A DNA stretch of 64,000 nt from assembly GCA_030068075.1 (NCBI GenBank), contig CM057835.1, positions 21,229,957 to 21,293,956 on the forward strand, read 5' to 3'. A program made the position numbers and the translations under genes. The DNA is from Paguma larvata. Lineage: Eukaryota > Chordata > Mammalia > Carnivora > Viverridae. Under the pieces are notes generated by a model, which was given only the letters and a program-made list of their open reading frames with translations, made no database searches and was not told the origin of the DNA. Positions 26,373 through 37,287 of this stretch are shown here, one piece after another (position 1 is the stretch's first letter; each line of letters opens with the position of its first letter).

Positions 26373-28180
26373 ACATATACATATACCCCAAAATATTCCA
26401 CCAAAAAAACTGCTAGAACTAATACATAGCTTCAGTGAAGTCACAGGATACGAAAACCAATGTACAGAATCTGTAGCATTTCTGTACACTAATAATGAAG
26501 AAGCAGGGAGAGAAATTAAGAAAACAATCCCATTTACAATTGCACCAAAAATAATAAAATACCTGGTAATTTTATTAAATATTAAAATACCTGGTAATAA
26601 TTTAACCAAAGAAGTAAAAGACCTGTACTCTGAATACTACAAGACATTGTTGAAAGAAATTGAAAATGACAGAAAGAAATGGATTGGAAGAACAAATATG
26701 ATATAAATGTCTATACCACCCAAAGCAGTTTACACATTTAATGCAATCTCTATCAAAATACCAACAGCATTTACCATATAACAAGAACAAATAATCCTAA
26801 AATCTGTATGGAACCACAAAATAAGCTGAATAGTCAAAGCAATCTTGTAAAAGAAAACAAAACTGGAGGTATCACAATTCAAGACTTCAAGTTATCTTAC
26901 AAAGCTGCAGCAATCAAAACAGTATGGTACTGCACAAAAAAAACTCATAGAAAATTGGAACACAAAAGAGAGCCCAGAAATAACTCCCCTAATTATACAG
27001 TCAATTAATCTGTGATAAAGGAGGCAATAGGAAAAAGATAATCTTTTCAACAAATAATGTGGAGGAAATTGAACAATGACACACAAAAGAATGAATCTGG
27101 ACTAGGTTTTTACACCATATACAAAAATAAACTCAAACTAGATTAAGGACCTAAATGTGAGACCTGAAATCAAAAATCCCAGAAGATAGGACAGGTAGTA
27201 ATTTCTCTGAATTGGCCAGTTCTTTCCAGATATGTCTCTGAAGGCAAGTGAAACAAAATCAGAAATAAAGTATTGGGACTACATCAAAATAAAAACTTCT
27301 ACACAGCAGAAGAAACAACCAACAAAAATAAAAGAGAACCTATTGAAAGGGAGAAGATATTTGCAAATGACTTATGTGAAAAAGGGTTAGTATCCAAATA
27401 TATAAAGAACTGATACAACTCAAAATTCAAAAACCAAATAACCCAATTAAAAATGGGCAGAAACTAGGAACAGGCATTTCTCTAAAGACAAATAAACAGC
27501 TAACAGACACAAGAAAAGATGCTCGACATCACTCATCATCACGGAAATGCCAATTAAAACCACAACGAGATATCACCTCACACTTGTCAGAATGGCTAAA
27601 ATCAAAAACACAAGAAACAAGTGTTTGCAAGGTTGTGGAGAAAAAGGAACCCCTGTGCACACTGTTGGTGGGAAGACAAACTGGTGCAACCACTGTGAAA
27701 AACAGTATGGCAAGTACTCAAAAAATTAAAAATAAAGCTACCATATAATCTACTAATTCCACTACTGAGTATTTACTCAAAGAATACACAAATGCTAATT
27801 TGGAAAAAAATATATACATGTATTCCTACGTTACTGCAATTTTATTTACAATAGCCAAATTATGGAAGCAGCCCAATTGCCCATCAATAGATAAATGGAT
27901 AAAGAAGATATGGTGTGTATACATATATATTACACACATGTACATACATCTATATTTATACATATACACAACATATACAATTAAATATTACTTGGTCATA
28001 AAAAAAGAAAAAAATTTGCCATTTGCAACAGGAATGGAGCTACAGAATATAATGTCAAGTAAAATAGGTCAGTCTGAGAGAGATCAATACCACATGATTT
28101 CACTTGTAGGTAGAATTTAGGAAATAAAACAGAAAAAAAGAGACAAAGCGAAAAACAGATTCTTAACTATAGACAACAAA
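25613..28180 (+). pseudogene. L1 ORF2 remnant, direct arm (reverse transcriptase to C terminus)
   Basis: Open pieces at 25614-25862 ([18 protein letters not shown], then [15 protein letters not shown]), 25917-26171 ([14 protein letters not shown], then HAEKAYDK), 26808-27008 (GGITIQDFKLSYKA) and 27547-27729 ([27 protein letters not shown]) follow L1 ORF2 in order. The catalytic FADD motif reads IAND at about 26325-26336 and is followed at once by an AC microsatellite. Frameshifts (for example near 26160-26215) and stops separate the pieces. The segment after about 28120 is 3' untranslated sequence. Confidence 0.86.
26341..26366. repeat. (AC)13 microsatellite inside L1 ORF2
   Basis: Starts directly after the codons of the degenerate catalytic motif (gcaaatgacat) and continues as atacacacatatacatatacccc. 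It is probably an expansion of the AT/AC-rich codons native to that place in the element. Confidence 0.9.
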
Positions 28181-28359
28181 ATGATGGTTATCAGAGAGGA
28201 GGGGAGGGGATGATAGGTGAAACAGGTGAAGGAAATTAAGAGTACAGCTATTTTTATGAGTACTGAGTAACAAATAAAACTGTTGAATCATTGCATTGTA
28301 CATTTGAAACTAATATAACACCATATATTAATTAAAATAAACTTAAAATATGTATCAAG

Positions 28360-29490
28360 TAAGTTATCAAAGTATTTCAATGGCTTATATAATCATTTCA
28401 TGTTTTCTGGACAGGAAAAATGTTCATTTTCCCCTTTTTTCCCTACTAAGATATAGATTATCTTGCTTTGCCTTATATAACAACAAACATGGAAGTCAAG
28501 ATATCAAGTCATGTTTTTAAGATGCATGCTTCCCAGCGATTTTACTTACTTTTGTTTCTTTGAAAGCATTCCGAACAATCTTACTTATTGTTATGTCTAT
28601 ATATAGTTTTTGTTCTCAAATGCAATTCCTTTTTTATTAATTCTTTCATATGTACTAATATGATAGACAAAAACAATAAGACTGAGCTCTTTATGAAACA
28701 TGTTTGAAGCTGTCAGTACGATTCTCTATTTGGTTCAGAAAAATTTCAGAATTTCTTGGTTCAGTTCAAGTGTGTCCTGCCTTCAGCTAGGCAATCACAC
28801 TGTGATGGAGGCATTAAATGACCTCATAGAATAGTGAGCAGATGAGGGTATTATAGAAGAATAGCAGGGGTAAAATCTTAGTTATCCACGTAATTGATAG
28901 TTTACTAGAACTTGATAGTTCAAAACCATCTAATATAGAGTTAAATAAGGATAATGAAACTATCATTGCACACAATTTGGGAATAAACTATCAAAAATGT
29001 AACTTTGCCATTCAGTGGTATAACATATTCTTAAGGAAAGTCAGCTTGAACCCTAAGTTAGGTGCATTACTTTCAAAATTCTCCTTTGGCAAGAAAAACT
29101 TATAAAGTAGTTCTGAAGTTTCTTGGCCACTCAAAAGGGCAATTTCATTGGTTATGCTAATAACTGGTTTGCTTATTCAGAGCCCTATGCTTTAAAGAAG
29201 ACAACCTCAGCGAAAAGGAGTCTCCAAAAATTTGTTCCTGGTCTTCCTGTTTTTTAGACTTTTCCTGGGCACTCTCACCTCCCGAACCTTTTTATTTTCA
29301 TTGCTAAATGGGTGACCACTGTATTTAATTCTGATTTATCTCATGAGTCCCACGTTTACAACTAACTGGTTGCTGTTTCCAATTTTGTGTTTCTGTCTGT
29401 CACTTTAAACATAACACTGGCTAGCATTACTAGTTCTCCTACTAGGTGATCCCATAGCCACCCAAGCACTTATCACAATGTGTTTTCATG
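28360..29490. other. unique-looking intronic DNA
   Basis: No SINE, LINE or long simple repeat recognised. No open frame of note and no splice-site pair with DCC-like sequence. Confidence 0.5.
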
Positions 29491-29499
29491 ATCTATGTC

Positions 29500-29653
29500 T
29501 TTTCCTCCCCTTCTCCTTCTCTTCCTCTTTTTCCCTCCCTCCCTCCCTTCTTTCCTTCCTTCTTTCTTTCTTTATCCTTCTCTTCCTTCCTCTCTCCCTC
29601 TCCCTCTCCCTCCACAATGCTCTCTCCCTCGCTGTCTCTCTCTCTCTCTCTCA
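29500..29653. repeat. CT-rich low-complexity tract
   Basis: CCCTCCCTCC, TTCC and TCTCTC runs, ending in a CT dinucleotide run at 29634-29653. It explains the Pro/Ser-rich open frame at 29488-29745. Confidence 0.88.
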
Positions 29654-29654
29654 T

Positions 29655-29768
29655 TAGTTTAAAAGCTCCCAGAGGGGATAAATTATGTTGTTTATTTCTG
29701 TATCTGCAGAGTCTGAGCCAAGGTTTACATATAGCAGCTACATAAAGGTTTATTAAATTGAATAAAAT
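29655..29768 (+). repeat. L2 LINE 3' end
   Basis: 'gtttaaaagctcccagaggggataaattatgttgtttatttctgtatctgcagagtctgagccaagg ... cataaaggtttattaaattgaataaa' follows the L2 3' end closely, including the terminal short tandem. Confidence 0.72.
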
Positions 29769-29969
29769 ACAATATTTATAAAGCTTTAGATGGCATAAAA
29801 ATTGCTTGGTGTGCTTTTAAGCATAAATGTTCCTTGGCTTCTTGACACTAACAGTGGCATGTTTGCAGTGGAATCCAGGAATTTTTCTGAACCCCTACCT
29901 CTATATGATTTTTGATTTGGTGAGATGTGAGATCACCCTTTGGGAAACTCTGGTTTCATGAAATGCAGA

Positions 29970-30130
29970 GGACTAGGCCTTCATTCAAATTCTGGGCTTA
30001 CCAATTACTAAGAATTTTGAGTAAGTTCCTCATTAGCAAAACAGGCTTTTGCATTGAGATTCAGTGAGAGAATACGTGTCAACCACTTACCAGAGTGTCT
30101 AGCACATAGTAATTATTTAGTAAACTATAG
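29970..30130 (+). repeat. MIR SINE relic
   Basis: 'caaattctgggcttaccaattac ... gagtaagttcctcattagcaaaacagg ... cagagtgtctagcacatagtaattatttagtaaa' matches the MIR core and tail order on the plus strand. Confidence 0.6.
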
Positions 30131-30319
30131 CTAATATATCTTATTAAATCTACTGCTGTTTTTTTTGTCTTTGTCATCGAGCTCACCTATATTTTTTTAT
30201 ACTTTTTTCTTTCTTTCATAGCCTACGTTTAATCACTGTCAAGCTTTGCCATTCCATCTCAGTAATATCTGTGTCTCTTTGCTCTATTGTTATTGTCATT
30301 ACTTTGGCAATACAATTTA

Positions 30320-30510
30320 ACTTACTTTAGCAAATGCTCCCTGAGCACCTACATATTAGAAATTGTGTTAGGGACTAAGGATGCAAGGAAAATAGATATG
30401 TCCTCAAGGAATGGACAGTCCAGTGGGAAAGAGGAGGAATATATTTTGGAAATCCACAGGGTGTGATCATTGCTTAGAACAGAAGAGAGGTATGTACCCT
30501 TAAACATTAA
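30320..30510 (-). repeat. L2 LINE relic
   Basis: 'gctccctgagcacctacatattag ... ggactaaggatgcaagg ... gtcctcaaggaatggacagtccagtggg ... agagaggtatgtacc' matches the reverse complement of the L2 3' region. Confidence 0.65.
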
Positions 30511-31490
30511 AAAAAATGATCCATAGAATTCAACAATTTTGATGTTCACTCATGATTAGAATTTGACATTTTCTAAGTTCCCACCAAATAAGAGAAGACA
30601 GAATGATTGATAATCCAAACCTAAGATAGGAAAATGTGGAGGTGAGACCAAAGGGGACACAGCAAAGAGAGCCTGCACTGTGCAAGGGCACAAGTGAGGC
30701 CATAAAGCCCCCTTCCAATCTCTACCACGATAAATAGTTTGGGACTCCAGCCCACCTCCAACAAACAAAAATCACAAATATGAACTACATACTGTCTCCA
30801 TTCCCTCTAAGAAAATAATTGGTTGGGAAAGCACAGCATGGATCTTCCTCTTGCCAATATTCCTTAATGAGGAACAGAACATTCAATGATGGAGCCTTGC
30901 AATTCCTCTTTTGAAGCTGTAAAAAATGGTAGAATTTGTATAAGTTCTACCATTTGTATGGAAAATTAGTAACTGGAGAATACATGTGTGAGAACAAAAT
31001 TTATAAGTTAATTCCTTAGAAATGCACAGTGTTGGTATCATCAGAGACCTGACTGTTAAAATATGGTACACTAGTAAAAGTATAAATGCAGAGTTTGATC
31101 AATGGACTTTGTTAGAAAAAAAAGTCCACATTTATGGAAGCTACAGACATAGATATTCTATAGTAAATCTATTAAAAAGCCTGTATGATTAAAGGGATGC
31201 TTGCAGGATAAAATGGATCAGTTACAAATGTCTCTGTTTTAGTGACCTCAACATTTCTTCAAGGTGTATTTTCCCTGAAGTGAAAGATGACTGGGCAAGA
31301 AACAACTGTATCCTCAGGAATGCCATCTTTTCTAATACAAACTGTCCTTTTACATGTTTGGATTTTTAAAAATATGTTTCTATTGATGCAAAAAATGGTC
31401 CTGTCTTCACCAACTGACCTCTGTCAACATCTCATCTGAATGATGCTTTGTGAATCTTACTTTAATGGTATTGAAAGGCACTGTGTTAGA
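30511..31490. other. unique-looking intronic DNA
   Basis: No element recognised. Three short open frames on the minus strand around 30530-30770 overlap one another in different frames and have no recognisable homology. Confidence 0.45.
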
Positions 31491-31494
31491 TGGT

Positions 31495-31690
31495 TGAAAG
31501 AGGCCGAGCCGAGTAATCACGCAGGCAACTGTAGGTCAGAATTCTGCCCTACCACTTAGTGGCTATTGGACTTTGGGTCAATTAATTCACCTCTCTGAGT
31601 CTCAGCTTCTATCTGTAAAATGAGCATACTAATAGCTATCTGATGGAAGTAATTTTGAGGGTAAATTTTATAATCCTATAAAATTTCAGC
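31495..31690 (+). repeat. MIR SINE
   Basis: Clear MIR order on the plus strand: 'ggtcagaattctgccctaccacttagtggctattggactttgggtcaa', then 'cctctctgagtctcagcttctatctgtaaaatgagcatactaatag'. Confidence 0.8.
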
Positions 31691-31717
31691 CCTGATTATA
31701 GTATATAGGTTTTATGT

Positions 31718-32330
31718 GCTGAATGTTTCTGTACCTCTCCCAAATTCATATGTTAGAAGCCCTAACCCCCAAAGTGATGGTGTTTAAAGATGGGAGTTTG
31801 GGGAGGTAATTAGGTTTATTTTTTAATTTTTTTATTAATTTTTTTTAACATTTATTTTTGAGAGACGGAGAGTGACAGAGCATGAGCAAAGGAAGAGCAG
31901 AGAGAGAGGGAGACACAGAATCCGAACCAGGCTCCAGACCCGGAGCTGTCAGCACAGAGCCGGATGTGGAGCTTGAACTCACAAACCGTGAGATCATGAC
32001 TTGAGCTGAATTTGGAAGACTGAGCCACCCAGATGCTCTGTAGGTTTAGATTAGATCCTGAGGATGAGATAGTCATGATTGGATTAGCAGCCTTCTAAGA
32101 TGAAGAAGACAGATCTTCCTCTCTCTACACACATGCAAACAAAAAAGGTCATAGGAACACAAAGGAAGATGTGACCATCTGGAATCCAAGAAGAGACCTG
32201 CGCCAAGAACCAAATCTGTTGACACCTTGGTCTTGAACTTCTTAGCTTCCAAAAGTATGAGAAATAAATGTTTATTGTTTAAACCACTTACTCTATGGCA
32301 TTTTGTTACAGCTACTCAAGATAAGGCAAT
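31718..32330 (+). mobile_element. MaLR-type solo LTR split by a SINE
   Basis: The left half has 'tgaatgtttctgtacctctcccaaattcatatgttagaagccctaacccccaaagtgatggtg'. The right half has 'gaagatgtgaccatctggaatcc ... ccaaatctgttgacaccttggtcttgaacttcttagcttcc ... gagaaataaatgtttattgtttaaaccac ... ggcattttgttacagc'. This is the pattern of mammalian ERVL-MaLR LTRs (MST/MLT1 group; exact subfamily not certain), including a polyadenylation signal. No internal retroviral genes are present. A carnivore SINE interrupts it at 31819-32040. Confidence 0.65.
31819..32040 (-). mobile_element. carnivore tRNA-Lys SINE inside the LTR
   Basis: Reverse copy (ttaacatttatttttgagagacggag ... gactgagccacccagatgctctg). 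Short flanking duplication taggttta (31811-31818 and 32041-32048). Younger than the LTR. Confidence 0.93.
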
Positions 32331-32449
32331 ACACATTATTTTATACATATTATTAATACCAGTAATAATCAGATTCCTAACATATCAAAAATGAGAGAGA
32401 ACTAATTGATCACTTGCCCCAATTTCCTAACATTACCAATGAGAACATG

Positions 32450-32560
32450 AGGAACAAAGTCTTGTCTGTTACTTTGTTTTATCCCTTGGAACCTGGCTTA
32501 GTGACTTATAGTCACTCAAATGCTTGTTGACAAGTAAATGAGTGCATGTATGAATCAAAA
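32450..32560 (+). repeat. L2 LINE 3' end
   Basis: 'aaagtcttgtctgttactttgttttatcccttggaacctggcttagtgacttatagtcactcaaatgcttgttgacaagtaaatgag' follows the L2 tail. Confidence 0.62.
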
Positions 32561-32739
32561 TATAATGGTGCTAAATGTTGATAATGATCTCTAACTTATT
32601 TGTTTGTTTGTTTTTGCTTTGGGATTGCACTACCTGCCCATCTCTGGAGATAGATCTGTTCCCAGAGGTGGAACGCTGATAATATTTTTTCCTTTGTTTC
32701 TTTTTATTCTTTGTTAGCCTCTATTTCTTACTTACCCTT

Positions 32740-32960
32740 TCCAAGTGCCAAACATTATAGAATATTTTCACACAACTTTGTGTCATTTAATCTTTCAAAA
32801 AATCCTTCCAAGCGTTCTTATCAGTTCTAATTTACAGATGAATAAAATGAGGCTCATGGTGGCTAAATGATTTCCTCCATACTGTGAACTCATAAGTGGG
32901 GAGGTGGGATGAGGCCCAGGTCTTGAATTCAAAGGTCATGCTTCAAAATAGCACCACGTG
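32740..32960 (-). repeat. MIR SINE
   Basis: Reverse MIR core: 'ctaatttacagatgaataaaatgaggctcatggtggctaaatgatttcc', then 'cataagtggggaggtgggatgaggcccaggtcttgaattcaaaggtc'. Confidence 0.75.
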
Positions 32961-33137
32961 GTTTTGCTACTTTATGAGAAATTACATTTGTTCCTATTTA
33001 CTCTTTATACTTTCTAGACCAGCATCGTTTATTCTTTCTGAGTTGGTAAATTTTAGGAGTTTAGCCTTTTAAGTAACACCTTCCTCTACTCTTCAACTCA
33101 AGGCATATGATAAAGACTCTTAAGAGACCAGGAGGCA

Positions 33138-33361
33138 GGGGCGCCTGGGTGGCTCAGTTGGTTGAGCGTCCAACTTCGGCTCAGGGCATGATCTCACAGT
33201 CCGTGAGTTCGAGCCCCGCGTCGGGCTCTGTGCTGACAGCTCAGAGCCTGGAGCCTGCTTCGGTTTCTGTGTCTCCCTCTCTCTCTGCCCCTCCCCCACT
33301 CATGCTCTGTCTCTCTCTGTCTCAAAAATAATAAACATTAAAAAAAAATTAAAAAAAAAAA
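33138..33361 (+). mobile_element. young felid-type SINE (SINEC_Fc-like)
   Basis: Full-length plus-strand copy from ggggcgcctgggtggctcag to the A tail. It keeps CpG sites (gagccccgcgtcgggctc) and has a perfect 16-base target-site duplication aagagaccaggaggca at 33122-33137 and 33362-33377. The perfect duplication and retained CpGs mark it as a recent insertion. The 74-aa open frame across it is SINE sequence, not a gene. Confidence 0.98.
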
Positions 33362-34410
33362 AAGAGACCAGGAGGCAAAGATGCAAAGTAATAATAGAAT
33401 GAAACTGCGTAAACACTGTTCATGGTCATAGAAAAAAACAGTCATCTCAGGTTTCAGATTTTTCTGGCACCTTGATGCAGGTAATAGTGCTATATTAAAG
33501 GAGAGATTAAGATCTGCTGGTTAAGTGGGCAATATATGTCGTTTCTTTTTATATTCATGTTTATTTCCAATGGAATCCCTGTCAGCTTTTTTCTTCAACT
33601 CAGTGCCAGTCCCTTATCCTCAAAATGTTCCTCGTGGACTTGTCAGGTGCATCTGAATCTAAATAAGAGTGCAAATAAATAAAATCTAAGGATGACTGCA
33701 CTGGAAGTTAATCTCTAACTATAGCATGGGACTATTTAGGCATCATTGATTGAGTTGGCAATGCTTCCTTGAGCAAAGGGTCTTTTCTGATGTCCCCCAA
33801 ATCATTTACTCTGTCTAAACAGAATGTCAGCTCTGGTAAAAATAACCCTGTTTGCTGAATCTTGAAGGATAGATACGGACCCTGCTCTACTACCTGCTGG
33901 AAAAATACTCATGTCCCTGCTACCTTGAAAGCGCATTCAAGTTTGGACTAATCTTTATCTTTCCAAGGAGTCGAAGGATTCAATTGTACCCAAGATGGGA
34001 AGCAATGCTTGAAAGAACTCATCTCCCAGACTCTAAAGCATATTTTTCAAACAGAGATATTCAGTTCTAATATTGCTTACAACAAATGTTTTGAACGCTT
34101 CTTTTTCCATTTCAATTTCTGCTGTCTCAAGTTTTCCTTCTCCACGCACAATTAAGGAGCAGATAGGATGCTAGGGACCCATACTGAATAACAGATTCAC
34201 CAGTATCTCACCAGTGATTCAGAACGTTTCTAAAATAGAATCCTACTTATGTAGGCTATTAACAAACACAACATCAATGTAGATGTTACTTCTGATGTAT
34301 GCTGAATTTATATATAGTCATTTTTGCTGTAATGAAATATATGTGCTCATAAAAAATTACCATGCTATAATGAAGGGGTAGAAGGAGTGTTACCTGGAGT
34401 CAGATAGAAA

Positions 34411-34609
34411 AAAATGTTTTAAGTTTATTTATTTATTTTGAAAGAGAGAGAAGGGTAGGAGCAGAGAGAGGGGAAGAGAGAGAATTGCAAGGAGGCTCTG
34501 CACTGTCAGCATGGAGTCTGACATGGGCTCAACTTACGAACTGTGAGATCATGAGCTGAGCCAAAACCAAGAGCAGGACCTTCATCCGACTGAGCTACCC
34601 AGGTCCCAT
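34411..34609 (-). mobile_element. carnivore tRNA-Lys SINE
   Basis: Reverse copy (taagtttatttatttattttgaaagagagag ... ctgagctacccaggtccca). Diverged; only a weak flank match (gatagaa) remains. Confidence 0.9.
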
Positions 34610-34616
34610 GGATAGA

Positions 34617-35810
34617 AGGTTGTAAAATCAGATAGGGATAGACATGGCTCATAACACATGTGGTGAACTAAGATAGCTAGGAGACTGCTGAGTTTTGCAT
34701 TCCTGGATCAGATTGGTTCAGCTAGGCACAGTTTTCTCTATTTACACATTATCTATTGCAGATGAAATCACATATGGGAAAATGCAAAATCTTTATACTT
34801 AGATTGTCCCCCAATACATTGATTACCTTGGAAAAAGTTCACATTTTTGGAACAAGCACTATAGCAAAACTATGCCAGAAATTACGTAGATATATTTCCT
34901 GATTGATTTGGGTAAAGACTTTTGGATTCTTTAATATCTTCTTAAAAACATGTTTTTCTTTTGTAAAGATAACACGAAGTGTTCGTAAGCTTGAAATAAA
35001 ACAGACACCATTATATAATTCTGAAAGAAAGATACTTCGATACTATTTTCTTATAAGGTGATTTTGTAAGATGTATAAAGAGTCCTTTTTAGGACTAGAT
35101 ATATGTGCATTCTCTTTCACCGCATCTAGGAAGGTAGGCTATGGAAATGAGCAGGGTTGAGACAATGATTTATGAACATGGGTGTTCACTGAAGTGTTAT
35201 TTGTAACAGTGAATTATTAAAGCCTGTAAGTAAAGCATGGCTAAACTAGGACCAAAAAAAGATTTACAGGAAAAAGTTCAGGCTAATAATATATTTTTCT
35301 AAAAGCTTGGATCTAATTTTGGCAAAAACTCTAGAAATGGATACCATGGAAATGATTAGGTCAAGGTAAAAAAATTGTGTATAGGGGTGTTCTTTATTAT
35401 CACTTACAGATGTATAATGCTGAATCAAATATATGTTACAATGACTGGATTGCCTAAATCAATTATGAATGAATAGAAAGCCACTAAAAATTATAGTGTT
35501 ATCTATACAGGCTGCCTAGTATCCCATTATACAAATGTACCAAAGAATGGAGGCGGCCTCCATTGTTGTTCATTTATGTTGTTTCCAGCTTCCCCTATAT
35601 TATTAAAATGTTTCTCTTTGAGCAAGAATCCAAGCATATTTAAGAGACAAAATCTTGAGATTTTGATATCCCTAAACTATGCTGAATTTTGAATTAGATA
35701 AGTTTCATTCCATTTTCCATATAGTATTGGAGAGTCTAATTATATCAATATTGACCAGATAACACTGCAGAAAGTGAAATCAAGAATCTTCAGACCAGAT
35801 CTAAAATCAT
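34617..35810. other. unique-looking intronic DNA
   Basis: AT-rich, with no element recognised by eye. Confidence 0.45.
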
Positions 35811-35925
35811 GATCTTAATGCTCTGCTCTCATCACTGTTCTAGGTACTAGAGATGCAACAGAAAACAAAATAAACAAAGTTCCTGTCAGGAAGCTGACAA
35901 TCTACTTCAGTGAGATAAAAAAATA

Positions 35926-36140
35926 GGGGCACCTGGGTGGCTCAGTCGGTTGGGCATCCGACTTCAGCTCAGGTTATGATCTCACAGTCTGTGAGTTCGA
36001 GCCCCTGCGTCGGGCTCTGTGCTGATGGCTCACAGCCTGGAGCCTGCTTCTGATTCTGTGTCTCCCTCTCTCTGACCCTCTCCCACTCACCTCTGTCTTT
36101 GTCTCTCTCTCAAAAATATTTTTAAAAAATTAAAAAAAAA
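35926..36140 (+). mobile_element. felid-type SINE inside the L2
   Basis: Plus-strand copy, ggggcacctgggtggctcagtcgg to ctctctctcaaaaatatttttaaaaaattaaaaaaaaa, close to the consensus (gttcgagcccctgcgtcgggctctgtgctgatgg). Confidence 0.95.
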
Positions 36141-37250
36141 GTAAAACGAGTGATGGTTAAGTGTTACAAAGCAAAACCAAAACAAAACAAAATAGTATGT
36201 GAATACGGAAAGGAAGTTTGAAGAGTCTTGTGGGAGCATGGGAAGGACTAGCTCGTTTAGTGATGAGGGGGTTTTTACAGGGTAGTAACACTTGACGTAA
36301 AGGGAACAGCAAAGACTGAGCGCAGGCATGTGATCGAAATACCAGCAGTGAATGTGGCCCATGTGAGGTGAGCAGCGTGAGTAAGGGAGAGAAGAGCAGG
36401 AGATGAGCTCACAGGGACGGGATCTCTCAGGCCTTGCTGAGTATTTTAAGATCTTTGGCTTCCACTCTAATAGCATGAGAAAAGTAACAAAGAGGTTCGC
36501 GCAGAGAAGTAACTTAATATGTCTTAGAAATTATCATGATGACTCTGATTTCTGAGTTAGGAATGGAATGTAAAGAACTGGGGGTAAAAGTAAGAAAGTC
36601 ATTTAGGAGGCTGCTGCAGCTGACCCGGTAGGCATAGTAGCAGTGGTGGCTCTAGATTCTGACTACATTTCCAAGTTAGAGAGGTAACGGGATTTGTGCA
36701 TAAATTGGAGGGGAGTTGTGAGAGGGAAAAAAAAAAACCAATATTTTAAGTGATTGTGTGTTTTTTTGGCCCATACCACAGGAATGATGCACTTGCTATA
36801 AACAGAGATGGGAAGATTTCCAGATACGGAGGCTGTGGGGAGAGGTGAGAAATGTGGTCATCGTGTTACCTACAAGATGTCTGTAAGATATGCAAGGAGA
36901 GTATGTGCGACTCCGAAGCTTAGGGAAGAGTTCTGGGACAGAAATAAACAATTAAAAAGCTATCAATACCTAGATAGTATCTAAAGCCCAGAGAATGGCC
37001 AATGATATCATCCACGGAGCAAAAACAAAAAGAGAAGAGGAGTGAGAACAGAGAGGTGGAAAAATTCATCATTTGGCATCAGGGAGATGAGCTGAAACTA
37101 ATAATAAGATTGAAAGGGAGTGGCCAGTGAGGTGTCCCAAAATTGATATGAAGATCGATTTTTAGGAAGGAGTGTGTATCGGCCATGTTTTGTGGTAAAA
37201 GAAAGCAACAGAGGAATGTGGCGATACCTGAAGCTAACCTGGGTTCACGG

Positions 37251-37255
<5 letters not shown>

Positions 37256-37286
<31 letters not shown>
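37256..37286. repeat. T31 mononucleotide run
   Basis: Thirty-one consecutive T with no adjoining SINE or L1 end. It lies inside the antisense L2, at a place where the element itself has a shorter T run as I recall it. Confidence 0.95.

Positions 37287-37287
<1 letters not shown>

Larger units (their letters stand above)
23800..28346 (+). mobile_element. 5'-inverted (twin-primed) L1, carnivore type
   Basis: This is one L1 insertion in two arms. The left arm (23800-25612) is L1 ORF2 on the minus strand, from the endonuclease part to just before the reverse transcriptase. The right arm (25613-28346) is L1 on the plus strand, from the reverse transcriptase start to the 3' untranslated region and A-rich end. 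The arms meet at consecutive positions of ORF2, as expected from twin priming. Two later SINEs sit in the left arm. A weak candidate target-site duplication is aaaatatatatgaa (23798-23811) / aaaatatgtatcaa (28345-28358). It is 5' truncated in the endonuclease and coding-dead. Confidence 0.88.

Noticed and set aside
23800..28346. Two separate, head-to-head L1 insertions
   Set aside because: The inner ends correspond to consecutive ORF2 positions and only the right arm has a 3' end, so one twin-primed insertion is simpler.
31718..32330. Endogenous retrovirus with genes
   Set aside because: Only LTR-like sequence is present; no gag, pol or env stretch adjoins it.
33138..33220. tRNA-like A and B boxes in SINE heads
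   Set aside because: They derive from tRNA-Lys and act as SINE promoters; the sequence cannot fold as a functional tRNA gene with proper arms, so no tRNA was called.
33107..33331. 74-codon frame 'AWVAQLVERPTSAQG...' and similar ones at 24174, 39332, 45788, 53103, 54803 and 58848
   Set aside because: These are the same SINE translated each time (MAQ-VKRPTSAQVMIS-type text); no protein is involved.
36087..36476. 129-codon minus-strand frame, the longest in the window
   Set aside because: It spans a SINE tail and antisense L2 sequence; there is no protein family and it crosses an insertion boundary.
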